DNA from: an uncultured Collinsella sp.
GTDB taxonomy: Bacteria; Actinomycetota; Coriobacteriia; Coriobacteriales; Coriobacteriaceae
Length of the DNA: 5,102 nt
Direction: 5' to 3'
NCBI GenBank assembly: GCA_900551605.1
Contig: URWS01000130.1
Span: forward strand, 1-5,102
A program made the translations under genes and the position numbers. Positions 1 to 5,100 of the stretch are shown piece by piece. Below the pieces are notes generated by a model. The model made no database searches and was not told the origin of the DNA. It saw nothing but the letters and a program-made list of their open reading frames with translations. How positions within the stretch are numbered: position 1 is the first letter of the stretch; every line of letters starts with the position of its first letter.

Positions 1-981
1 GCCACCACGCTGGTCACGGGTGCCGCGATGGTCGCCTCCGGGCAGGTCGACTTTTTGGTGATGTTTGCCTTCCTGCTTATGGTGAGCCGTATCTATGCGC
101 CCTTTGATCAGGCGCTGATGCTGATGTCCGAGCTGTTTGCCGCCGAGTCGTCTGCCAAGCGCATGCGTTCCATCATGGAAGAGCCCGTGGCACGGGGCAG
201 CGAGAAATTTGAGCCCGTGAGCCACGATGTGGTGTTCGATCACGTGGCATTTGGCTATGGTGCGGGCGAGGACGGCCGTGCCGGCGAGAAAGTTCTTACC
301 GATGTAAGCTTTACCGCCAAGGAAGGCGAGGTCACGGCGCTGGTCGGTCCTTCGGGTTCCGGTAAGTCTACGGTGAGCCGCCTGGCCGCGCGCTTTTGGG
401 ATGCCACCGAAGGCACGGTCACCGTGGGTGGCGTGGATGTAGCGAGCGTCGATCCCGAGGTGCTGCTGCGCGACTACGCCATTGTGTTCCAAGACGTGCT
501 GCTCTTTGACGACACGGTGATGGGAAACATCCGCCTCGGGCGTCGTGATGCCACCGATGAGGAAGTGCTTGCAGCCGCGCGTGCCGCCAACTGCGACGAG
601 TTCGTGAACCGCATGCCGCAGGGCTACGACACTATGATCGGCGAGAACGGCTCCAAGCTGTCCGGCGGCGAGCGCCAGCGCATCTCTATCGCCCGCGCGC
701 TGCTCAAAGATGCGCCCATCGTGCTGTTGGACGAGGCGACGGCGAGCTTGGACGTGGAGAACGAGACCGTGGTGCAACAGGCACTCTCCCGTCTGCTTGC
801 AGGTAAGACGGTTATCGTTATTGCCCACCGTATGCGTACGGTGGAAAATGCCGACAAAATCGTTGTGCTCAAGGATGGTGTGGTTGCCGAGCAGGGTACT
901 CCGGCACAGCTCAAGGCGGTAGGTGGAGAATTCGCCCGCATGGTTGCGCTGCAAAAGGAAGCGGCTGCCTGGCAGCTGTAG
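1..981 (+). CDS. ABC exporter-type half-transporter (fused permease and ATPase), C-terminal part only
   Basis: The open frame runs from base 1, so the gene starts upstream; the ATG at 28 is probably internal. The first ~45 residues are the last transmembrane helix (FLVMFAFLLMVSRIY) and the helix leading out of the membrane domain. A full nucleotide-binding domain follows: Walker A GPSGSGKST at nt 346-372, Q-loop Gln at 490-492, signature LSGGERQ at 658-678, Walker B with LLDEA around 724-738, D-loop SLD just after it, and the switch His in IAHRM at 826-828. All ATPase residues are intact, so the domain should be active. Such half-transporters work as dimers in the cytoplasmic membrane, often encoded beside a partner half-transporter that would lie upstream here. 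The wording around the signature (LKDAPIVLLDEATASLD, then ENE) recalls the YbtPQ/IrtAB siderophore-related group, but this is an impression and the substrate cannot be read from this fragment. Confidence 0.93.
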   Translation, partial: ATTLVTGAAMVASGQVDFLVMFAFLLMVSRIYAPFDQALMLMSELFAAESSAKRMRSIMEEPVARGSEKFEPVSHDVVFDHVAFGYGAGEDGRAGEKVLTDVSFTAKEGEVTALVGPSGSGKSTVSRLAARFWDATEGTVTVGGVDVASVDPEVLLRDYAIVFQDVLLFDDTVMGNIRLGRRDATDEEVLAAARAANCDEFVNRMPQGYDTMIGENGSKLSGGERQRISIARALLKDAPIVLLDEATASLDVENETVVQQALSRLLAGKTVIVIAHRMRTVENADKIVVLKDGVVAEQGTPAQLKAVGGEFARMVALQKEAAAWQL

Positions 982-982
982 G

Positions 983-1015
983 AATATGACAAAGGGACTG
1001 TCCCTTTGTCATATT
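983..1015. repeat. Perfect 15-bp inverted repeat (hairpin) right after the ABC gene
   Basis: Left arm 983-997 (AATATGACAAAGGGA) and right arm 1001-1015 are exact reverse complements around a 3-nt CTG loop. The hairpin begins one base after the TAG stop at 979-981. The right arm is followed by GAGTT, not a T-run, so it is not a textbook intrinsic terminator. It may still stabilise the 3' end of the ABC transcript or attenuate read-through. The core AAAGGGACTGTCCCTTT resembles dispersed REP-type palindromes with a GGGAC(A/T)GTCCC centre, some of which accompany REP-associated transposases. This link is from memory. Confidence 0.8.
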
Positions 1016-1052
1016 GAGTTCACCCCCATAGTTTCCAAAAAGTTAGCCATTG

Positions 1053-1081
1053 TTGACCAAATAGTTATACTAAACTATTTT
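1053..1081 (+). promoter_or_regulatory. Sigma70-type promoter for the small-protein/P-type ATPase operon
   Basis: A -35 element TTGACC (1053-1058) and a -10 element TATTTT (1076-1081) are separated by exactly 17 nt in an AT-rich island within GC-rich DNA. An overlapping alternative is TTAGCC (1043-1048) with TATACT (1066-1071), also spaced 17 nt. Either would give a leader of roughly 70-85 nt before the ATG at 1162. The promoter shows that the downstream pair can be expressed independently of the ABC gene. Confidence 0.6.
1059..1080. promoter_or_regulatory. Candidate operator: 8+8 palindrome over the promoter
   Basis: AAATAGTT (1059-1066), a 6-nt centre ATACTA, and AACTATTT (1073-1080) form a perfect inverted repeat. 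It covers the spacer and most of the -10 of the predicted promoter, where a bound repressor would block RNA polymerase. Its core GTTATACTAA shares the GTTA-N2-CTAA pattern of DtxR/IdeR iron boxes, and a half-site-like AAGTTAGCC lies just upstream at 1040-1048. Metal-dependent repression by a DtxR-family regulator would suit the metal ATPase downstream, but the regulator identity is inference. AT-rich palindromes can also arise by chance. Confidence 0.45.
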
Positions 1082-1113
1082 CAAAAGCGTGCTCGAGCAA
1101 ACTAATGAACTCG

Positions 1114-1146
1114 GGTGCTAAGGCACCATGCCGCGCTTGTGCGGCA
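1114..1146 (+). other. Leader with two short stem-loops before the small-protein gene
   Basis: Within the predicted 5' leader, GGTGC (1114-1118) can pair with GCACC (1123-1127), and TGCCGC (1129-1134) can pair with GCGGCA (1141-1146). The second hairpin ends immediately before the ribosome binding site. No riboswitch family was recognised. The hairpins may just stabilise the leader or tune ribosome access. Confidence 0.35.
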
Positions 1147-1147
1147 A

Positions 1148-1157
1148 AAGGGAGAAG
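1148..1157 (+). promoter_or_regulatory. Ribosome binding site that decides the start at 1162
   Basis: AAGGGAGAAG lies upstream of the ATG at 1162, with GGAG (1151-1154) spaced 7 nt from it. The in-frame ATG at 1105 has no comparable site and would lie inside the hairpin-bearing leader, so 1162 is preferred. Confidence 0.75.
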
Positions 1158-1161
1158 CAAC

Positions 1162-1407
1162 ATGAAGAAGTCGACGTTTAACACTCTGCTTGTCGGTGGC
1201 GGTTTTCTGCTTGGTACGGCCGGCATCAAGCTGCTCACCAGCGCTCCGGTAAAGAATGCCTGCGTGCAGGGCATTGCGTGCGGTATGCGCGTCAAGAACT
1301 GCTACCAGGACATGGTCGAGCAGGCCAAGGCCAATGTCGACGACATGGTTGCCGAGGCTGCCTACATCACCCAGAGCGAGGCCGCTGCTGACGAGGCAGC
1401 CGAGTAA
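1162..1407 (+). CDS. Small membrane-anchored P-type ATPase partner (DUF6110/PacL-like), 81 aa
   Basis: The protein has a short basic start (MKK), a glycine-rich hydrophobic segment at about residues 6-25 (LLVGGGFLLGTAGIKLL) that should span the membrane, a middle part with three cysteines (C34, C40, C47), and an amphipathic helix (GMRVKN through DDMVAEA, about 41-67). It ends in an acidic Ala/Glu tail. The order of one membrane helix, then a GlxR-type motif and a VDDMVAEA helix, resembles DUF1490 PacL proteins that chaperone mycobacterial P1B ATPases, and the DUF6110 family that I recall beside HMA_2 ATPases in anaerobes. Both links are from memory and by eye. The stop is 18 nt before the ATPase start, so the two are one operon and probably one complex. 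Unlike PacL1 it has no His-rich C-terminal metal tail; the cysteines or acidic tail could bind metal instead. Gene reality is well supported by its RBS, position and composition; function is inferred. Confidence 0.85.
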   Translation: MKKSTFNTLLVGGGFLLGTAGIKLLTSAPVKNACVQGIACGMRVKNCYQDMVEQAKANVDDMVAEAAYITQSEAAADEAAE

Positions 1408-1425
1408 CGCTCTCAGGCACAAACT

Positions 1426-3501
1426 ATGAGATTCTCGATTATTAGCGAGATCCCCGGCAGGACCCGTCTTCAATTGGCGGGTCCTGTGCCAGAGAGCGAT
1501 CTCGATGCACTTCTTAAGCTCAGCGGCGATATCGACGGCGTGCGCAAGGTGCGCGTCTACGGCCGTATTGGCCAGATGGCGCTGGAGTATGACGAGCCGT
1601 GCCGCGCAAGCGTGCTCGACGCCCTAGGCGCACTCGATGCTCAATCTATCGCCGATGCCAAGTCGGGCTACGTGATGCAACTCGAGCCGCGCAAGCACAA
1701 ACTCGTTATGGATCTTGCCACACTTATCGGCGCCCACTACGCGCGCCGCTGGTTCTTGCCGACGCCTCTGCGTGCGGTGTTTGTCGTGGCCGGTTACATG
1801 GCATTTTTGCGCGCTGCCCTTCATGAGCTGGCGCAGCCACGCCTGACCGTTCCTGTGCTCGACGCTTCGGCCATCGGCATTTCGTTCGTCAAGCGTGATG
1901 TCGACACCGCGGGCCAGACGATGTTCCTGCTCAACGTGGGCGAGCTGCTCGAGGACTACACCCGCGCCATGAGCGAAAACGAGCTCATCAACTCGCTGCT
2001 CGATGTGCCCGACAAGGCGCAAAAGGTTGTCGGCGACACCGAGGTAAGCGTTGCCGCGACCGAGCTCGAGCCCGGCGATTTGGTCGCCGTGCGCACTGGC
2101 ATGTCCATTTGCATCGACGGTGTTGTCGAGCAGGGGAGCGCTATGGTCAACCAGGCGACCCTGACCGGCGAACCGCTGGCCGTCGAGCGCAGCGTGGGCG
2201 ACGACGTATTCGCCGGCACCGTCGTGGAAGACGGCAGCATCTTGGTGCGCGTGCGCGCCAACACGGCGCAGACCAAGCTGCGCTCGATCGTCTCGCTCGT
2301 GCAGACGGCCGACTCGCTCAAGTCCGAGGGCCAGTCGCATATGGAGGACCTTGCCAACAAGATCGTCCCGTGGAACTTCTTGCTCGCGGGCCTGGTTGCG
2401 CTTACCACCCGTAGCCTCATCAAGACCTCGGCGGCACTGATGGTCGACTACTCGTGCGCACTCAAGCTCACGGGTTCCGTCGCCGTCATGACTGCCATGA
2501 GCGATGCTGCCAAGATGGGTGTTATGGTCAAGGGCGCGAAGTACTTTGAGTCGTTTGCCAAGGCCGACACCATTGTGTTTGATAAGACCGGCACGCTCAC
2601 CGAGGCACAGCCGCGTCTTGCCTGCGTGCTCACCACCGATGGCTGGAGCGAGGACGAGGTCCTGCGCCTTTCCGCTTGCTTGGAGGAGCATTTCCCGCAT
2701 CCGGTGGCGCGTGCCGTGGTCAACGCTGCTCACGAGCGTGGGCTCGAGCACCGCGAGCGTCACGCTGCTGTCGAGTATATTGTGGCGCACGGCATCGCTT
2801 CGTCCATCGAGGGACGTCGCGCCATCATCGGCTCGGCACACTTTGTGTTTGAGGACGAGAGCGCGCAGCTCGAGTCCGACATTAAGGAGCAAATCGAGTC
2901 CCAGATGCAGGGCCTGTCGCCGCTGTACCTGGCGGTCGACGGCACGGTCGTCGGTGTGCTCGGTATCGAGGATCCGCTCAAACCTGGTGTGCGTGAGGCC
3001 ATCGCCGACCTGCATGCGCTGGGCGTCAAGCATGTCGTAATGCTTACGGGCGACTCCGAGCGCACGGCCGAGCGCATTGCGCGCGAGGCGGGCGTCGACG
3101 AGTTTAAGGCCGAGCTGCTGCCCGAGGACAAATACGCGTACGTGGAGCGCATTAAGAGCGAGGGTCGCCACGTTGCCATGGTGGGTGACGGCGTCAACGA
3201 TTCGCCGGCGCTCGGTTTGGCCGATGTGGGTCTGGCCATGGGCGGTGGAAGCGATATCGCCAAGGAGGTCGCCGATATCATCCTGACCGATACGGATCTC
3301 GCCGCGATTGTTCGCCTGCGCCGCATGAGCCAGGGACTCATCGATCGTCTGACGAGCTCGTATTCCAAGGTGATGCTCACCAACTCAGCACTCTTGGCAC
3401 TGGGCATTACCGGCGCGATTACCCCGCAGACGTCGTCGCTGCTGCACAACGGCTCGACGATCGCCTACAGCCTGAGCAACGCGAAGGCATATCTGCGCTA
3501 G
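1426..3501 (+). CDS. HMA_2-type heavy-metal P1B ATPase with SCA membrane motif (FezB-like candidate)
   Basis: This is a 691-aa P-type ATPase, normal length for the P1B class, that moves a transition metal across a membrane at the cost of ATP. Residues 1-70 form an HMA_2-like ferredoxin fold (EIPGRTRLQL at 8-17, then GVRKVRVYG) without the CxxC of classical metal-binding domains. Membrane helices follow at about 90-175. The actuator TGEP is at 247-250. The helix that normally carries CPC/CPH/SPC reads DYSCALKL, so S343-C344-A345 replaces it and the proline is absent. The phosphorylated Asp is D386 in DKTGTLT, HP is at 425-426, TGD at 541-543, and the hinge GDGVND at 587-592. The C-terminal helix ends with LLHNGSTIAYSLSN. 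All catalytic motifs are intact. SCA and HMA_2 together fit the group I recall as P1B-6, which includes FezB of ferrosome clusters; the metal, perhaps iron, is not proven. It is cotranscribed with the small protein upstream. The RBS is weak (AGG at 1415-1417), so translational coupling is possible. Confidence 0.95.
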   Translation: MRFSIISEIPGRTRLQLAGPVPESDLDALLKLSGDIDGVRKVRVYGRIGQMALEYDEPCRASVLDALGALDAQSIADAKSGYVMQLEPRKHKLVMDLATLIGAHYARRWFLPTPLRAVFVVAGYMAFLRAALHELAQPRLTVPVLDASAIGISFVKRDVDTAGQTMFLLNVGELLEDYTRAMSENELINSLLDVPDKAQKVVGDTEVSVAATELEPGDLVAVRTGMSICIDGVVEQGSAMVNQATLTGEPLAVERSVGDDVFAGTVVEDGSILVRVRANTAQTKLRSIVSLVQTADSLKSEGQSHMEDLANKIVPWNFLLAGLVALTTRSLIKTSAALMVDYSCALKLTGSVAVMTAMSDAAKMGVMVKGAKYFESFAKADTIVFDKTGTLTEAQPRLACVLTTDGWSEDEVLRLSACLEEHFPHPVARAVVNAAHERGLEHRERHAAVEYIVAHGIASSIEGRRAIIGSAHFVFEDESAQLESDIKEQIESQMQGLSPLYLAVDGTVVGVLGIEDPLKPGVREAIADLHALGVKHVVMLTGDSERTAERIAREAGVDEFKAELLPEDKYAYVERIKSEGRHVAMVGDGVNDSPALGLADVGLAMGGGSDIAKEVADIILTDTDLAAIVRLRRMSQGLIDRLTSSYSKVMLTNSALLALGITGAITPQTSSLLHNGSTIAYSLSNAKAYLR

Positions 3502-3525
3502 CAGACGTGTTCGCCCACGTTATCT

Positions 3526-3571
3526 GGCCTGCGCCCAGACGGCATCGGTGTCGTCTGGGCGCAGGCCTTTT
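3526..3571 (+). terminator. Strong intrinsic terminator after the ATPase gene
   Basis: GGCCTGCGCCCAGACG (3526-3541) pairs perfectly with 3552-3567, a 16-bp GC-rich stem. Three further pairs (one G-U) can close a TCGG tetraloop at 3545-3548. TTTT follows at 3568-3571. It lies 24 nt after the stop and isolates the metal operon from the toxin-antitoxin operon. Confidence 0.92.
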
Positions 3572-3575
3572 GCAT

Positions 3576-3604
3576 TTGACCATCTGCTAGCTTCTCTATA
3601 TAGT
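3576..3604 (+). promoter_or_regulatory. Sigma70-type promoter of the toxin-antitoxin operon
   Basis: TTGACC (3576-3581) and TATAGT (3599-3604) are separated by exactly 17 nt, right after the terminator. Transcription should begin near 3610, giving a leader of about 35 nt before the GTG at 3645. The location also argues against the upstream GTG at 3603 as a start, since it overlaps the -10. Confidence 0.72.
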
Positions 3605-3624
3605 GTTGCTAGCGGTGCTAGCAG
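3584..3624. promoter_or_regulatory. Three GCTAGC boxes around the toxin-antitoxin promoter (candidate autoregulatory operator)
   Basis: TGCTAGC occurs at 3585-3591, 3607-3613 and 3616-3622. The outer two extend to CTGCTAGC (3584-3591) and GCTAGCAG (3617-3624), exact reverse complements of each other. The first sits in the promoter spacer and the others at or just after the predicted start of transcription. RelB-type antitoxins usually repress their own promoter through short palindromes like these, so this is the likely antitoxin/toxin binding region. Binding is inferred from position and repetition. Confidence 0.6.
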
Positions 3625-3644
3625 TTGAAGGGAGCGGGATCAAC

Positions 3645-3998
3645 GTGGGTGCTGTTAGCGGCATGGCGCAGGTGAACGTTCGCGTGGATCGCCAGGTCAA
3701 GAACCGTGCCGAGGAAGCGCTGCGGCTTTCGGGCAGGTCACTGCCCGAGCTCATCAAAAAGGTGGTGGCCAAGGTCGCGCAGGGTGGCGGGCAGTGCGAG
3801 GAAGTGCTTGCGGCCGTCGACGACCGGCAGCAGACCGTCGCGCCCGATACGCCGTTCGCCGCGTCGTGGGCAGCTGCAGACCGGCTTTATGCAGATTTGG
3901 GCATCGCTGCGTCGCCCGTATCCGACGATCGCGGTTGGGACGCAATCTATTCCGAAGCCATGGATGAGCATTATCGCCAAAAGGGGATGATCCAGTGA
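3645..3998 (+). CDS. RelB/DinJ-like antitoxin of a PIN-toxin pair, 117 aa
   Basis: Residues 8-46 (AQVNVRVDRQVKNRAEEALRL, broken here, then GRSLPELIKKVVAKVAQ) look like the ribbon-helix-helix DNA-binding domain of RelB/DinJ antitoxins: a short beta strand with VRVD, then two helices. The C-terminal half is acidic and Trp/Tyr-bearing (FAASWAAADRLYADLG, then GWDAIYSEAMDEHYR), the kind of extension that wraps around a toxin. The GTG at 3645 is preferred because AAGGGAG (3628-3634) stands 10 nt upstream. The ATG at 3663 is a possible alternative start and would give 111 aa. The GTG at 3603 is rejected because it lies in the promoter. The gene ends in TGA overlapping the toxin start by 4 nt. It probably neutralises the PIN nuclease and represses the operon through the GCTAGC boxes. 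Confidence 0.8.
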   Translation: MGAVSGMAQVNVRVDRQVKNRAEEALRLSGRSLPELIKKVVAKVAQGGGQCEEVLAAVDDRQQTVAPDTPFAASWAAADRLYADLGIAASPVSDDRGWDAIYSEAMDEHYRQKGMIQ

Positions 3999-4510
3999 GT
4001 GGGGCGCCTCTCAAGATCATGGTGGACGCCAACGTATGGGTTGATCCGTTTTGCGCCGACCATGCCGAGTCGCTTGCCGCGCGTGCGTTTATTGGGCAGG
4101 CGACGGAGACGGGGGCGTTGCTGTTCTTTCCGGTGCATATCGCTAAGGACGTGCTGTACGTTGTCCAACACGAGCTGAAGCGTAGCGTTCTTGCCGGCGG
4201 GGGAGCGCTCGACGAGGCTTCTGCCCGCGCGATTGGCGATGCAGCGCTGGCGTTTGTTCGGAACATGACCGAAAACGCCACGGCCGTGGGTGCTGATGCA
4301 TCCGATCTGTGGCTAGCCGACAAATATCTGACGCTCCATCGCGATTACGAGGACAACTTGGTGCTCGCCGCGTGTAAGCGCGCACAGGTCGATTACTTGG
4401 TGACCAACGATCGCAAGCTGCTCGAACATGCCGATCTTGCAGCAAAGACACCTCGTCAAATGATGCCGATTCTGGCCTTGGCCGAACGCGGCGGCGCGGC
4501 TATCGGTTGA
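3995..4510 (+). CDS. PIN-domain ribonuclease toxin, 171 aa
   Basis: The N-terminus KIMVDANVWVD places the first PIN acidic residue at D11. The second cluster is in RDYEDNLVLAACKRAQVDYLVTND, written here as DYEDN (D120 the likely catalytic residue) and LVTND (D139). The usual central glutamate may be replaced by D52 in HIAKDVLYV, though E60 is also near. PIN toxins are Mg-dependent RNases that cut tRNA, rRNA or mRNA in the cytoplasm; the target here is unknown. The GTG start at 3995 overlaps the antitoxin TGA (GTGA), with AAGGGG (3981-3986) 8 nt upstream, so the two are translationally coupled. The partner is a RelB-like rather than VapB-like protein, so the VapC name is not used. Confidence 0.82.
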   Translation: MSGAPLKIMVDANVWVDPFCADHAESLAARAFIGQATETGALLFFPVHIAKDVLYVVQHELKRSVLAGGGALDEASARAIGDAALAFVRNMTENATAVGADASDLWLADKYLTLHRDYEDNLVLAACKRAQVDYLVTNDRKLLEHADLAAKTPRQMMPILALAERGGAAIG

Positions 4511-4522
4511 CGCGAACTGTTT

Positions 4523-4559
4523 GCGGGCCTCTTGGACGACGATGCGCCAAGGGGCCCGC
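4523..4559. terminator. Hairpin between convergent genes, probable bidirectional terminator
   Basis: GCGGGCCTCTTGG (4523-4535) pairs with CCAAGGGGCCCGC (4547-4559), a 13-bp stem with one G-U pair and an 11-nt loop. It lies between the toxin stop (4508-4510) and the end of the convergent minus-strand gene (4569). The plus-strand tail TCTGCTATTT is only weakly T-rich and the minus-strand side has no T-run, so termination strength is uncertain. Confidence 0.6.
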
Positions 4560-4568
4560 GTCTGCTAT

Positions 4569-5003
4569 TTACAAAAGCTCGGCCTTAATGGCGGGACTTT
4601 CTGCGAGCTGCTCGGTTGCCTTTTCGTCGGAATCGTTTAGTGCTGCCAGGCTGCGGTAGACCCACTCGTTGACCTGGGTGTTCTTGACGCCTGCGGTCTG
4701 CATAAGGGCGCCTACCTTGCGGATTGCTGCGAACAGATCGGCTTTGGGACCCGCGAGCTCGACCTCGACGCCGTGGTAGGCGGTCACGCCGCGGTTTTCG
4801 CTCACGTGGTCGATAAAGCCCTCGACGGTCTCAAGCTGCTGGGCGAGAGCTGCATTATCGTCGGCGTCCAGCGCGACGAGTGCGTTCGATACCGTGAGGG
4901 CGGGATGTCCGCAGGGGACAAAGCCTTCGATGACATCCATAGCTTCGGTAATGGTTGAGCCCAGGCCTGCGAGGGCATTGACGAGTTGCTGTTTGGTATC
5001 CAT
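4569..5003 (-). CDS. Unrecognised acidic helical protein, 144 aa
   Basis: I do not recognise this family. The protein is soluble-looking, rich in Ala, Leu, Asp and Glu, with no signal peptide or membrane helix. It reads as a series of helices: residues 3-28 (KQQLVNALAGLGSTITEAMD region), a PCGHPAL turn at 30-36 holding its only Cys (C31) next to H33, an acidic ALDADDNAALAQQLETVEG stretch, a FIDHVSENRGV segment, VEVELAGPKADLFAAIRKVG and a terminal helix. The ATG at 5001-5003 has GAAAGGA on the minus strand (5015-5009) 5 nt upstream, a good ribosome binding site. It is convergent to the toxin gene and probably monocistronic. Reality of the gene is supported by the RBS, a promoter candidate and a terminator; function is unknown. 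Confidence 0.8.
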   Translation of the reverse strand: MDTKQQLVNALAGLGSTITEAMDVIEGFVPCGHPALTVSNALVALDADDNAALAQQLETVEGFIDHVSENRGVTAYHGVEVELAGPKADLFAAIRKVGALMQTAGVKNTQVNEWVYRSLAALNDSDEKATEQLAESPAIKAELL

Positions 5004-5037
5004 GACGGTCCTTTCGACGGGTCAATTTTGCTTGGCG

Positions 5038-5065
5038 AAAATATACGTGACGCGATCGGTAGCAA
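5038..5065 (-). promoter_or_regulatory. Candidate promoter of the 144-aa protein gene
   Basis: Read on the minus strand, TTGCTA (5065-5060) and TATTTT (5043-5038) are separated by 16 nt, in the only AT-rich patch upstream of the gene. The start of transcription would be near 5030, leaving a leader of about 27 nt that contains the ribosome binding site. The -35 is imperfect. Confidence 0.4.
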
Positions 5066-5068
5066 AAG

Positions 5069-5100
5069 TGTGAAGTGCGGCGCACATTGGGGTCTTCACA
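5069..5100. repeat. Imperfect operator-like inverted repeat at the window end
   Basis: TGTGAAG (5069-5075) and CTTCACA (5094-5100) are exact reverse complements 18 nt apart, with a small TGCG-G-CGCA palindrome (5076-5084) between them. It lies just upstream of the candidate -35 of the minus-strand gene, so it could be an activator site or belong to a divergent gene beyond the window. Confidence 0.35.

Noticed and set aside
983..1015. Hairpin as a classical intrinsic terminator
   Set aside because: No T-run follows the right arm on the plus strand; it is listed as an inverted repeat instead.
1105..1161. Upstream ATG at 1105 as the start of the small-protein gene
   Set aside because: It has no good ribosome binding site, would put a Cys/Arg-rich stretch before the membrane helix, and covers the hairpin-bearing leader; 1162 has a clear RBS.
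1624..3171. A 515-codon open frame on the minus strand
   Set aside because: It lies wholly opposite the well-supported P-type ATPase, has low-complexity His/Arg/Leu-rich composition and no plausible domain; such antisense frames are common in GC-rich genes.
3603..3644. GTG at 3603 as the antitoxin start
   Set aside because: It overlaps the predicted -10 and the GCTAGC boxes; the GTG at 3645 follows AAGGGAG.
3754..4451. Minus-strand frames opposite the toxin-antitoxin genes
   Set aside because: Arg/Ser/Pro-rich shadow translations with no RBS and no recognisable domain.
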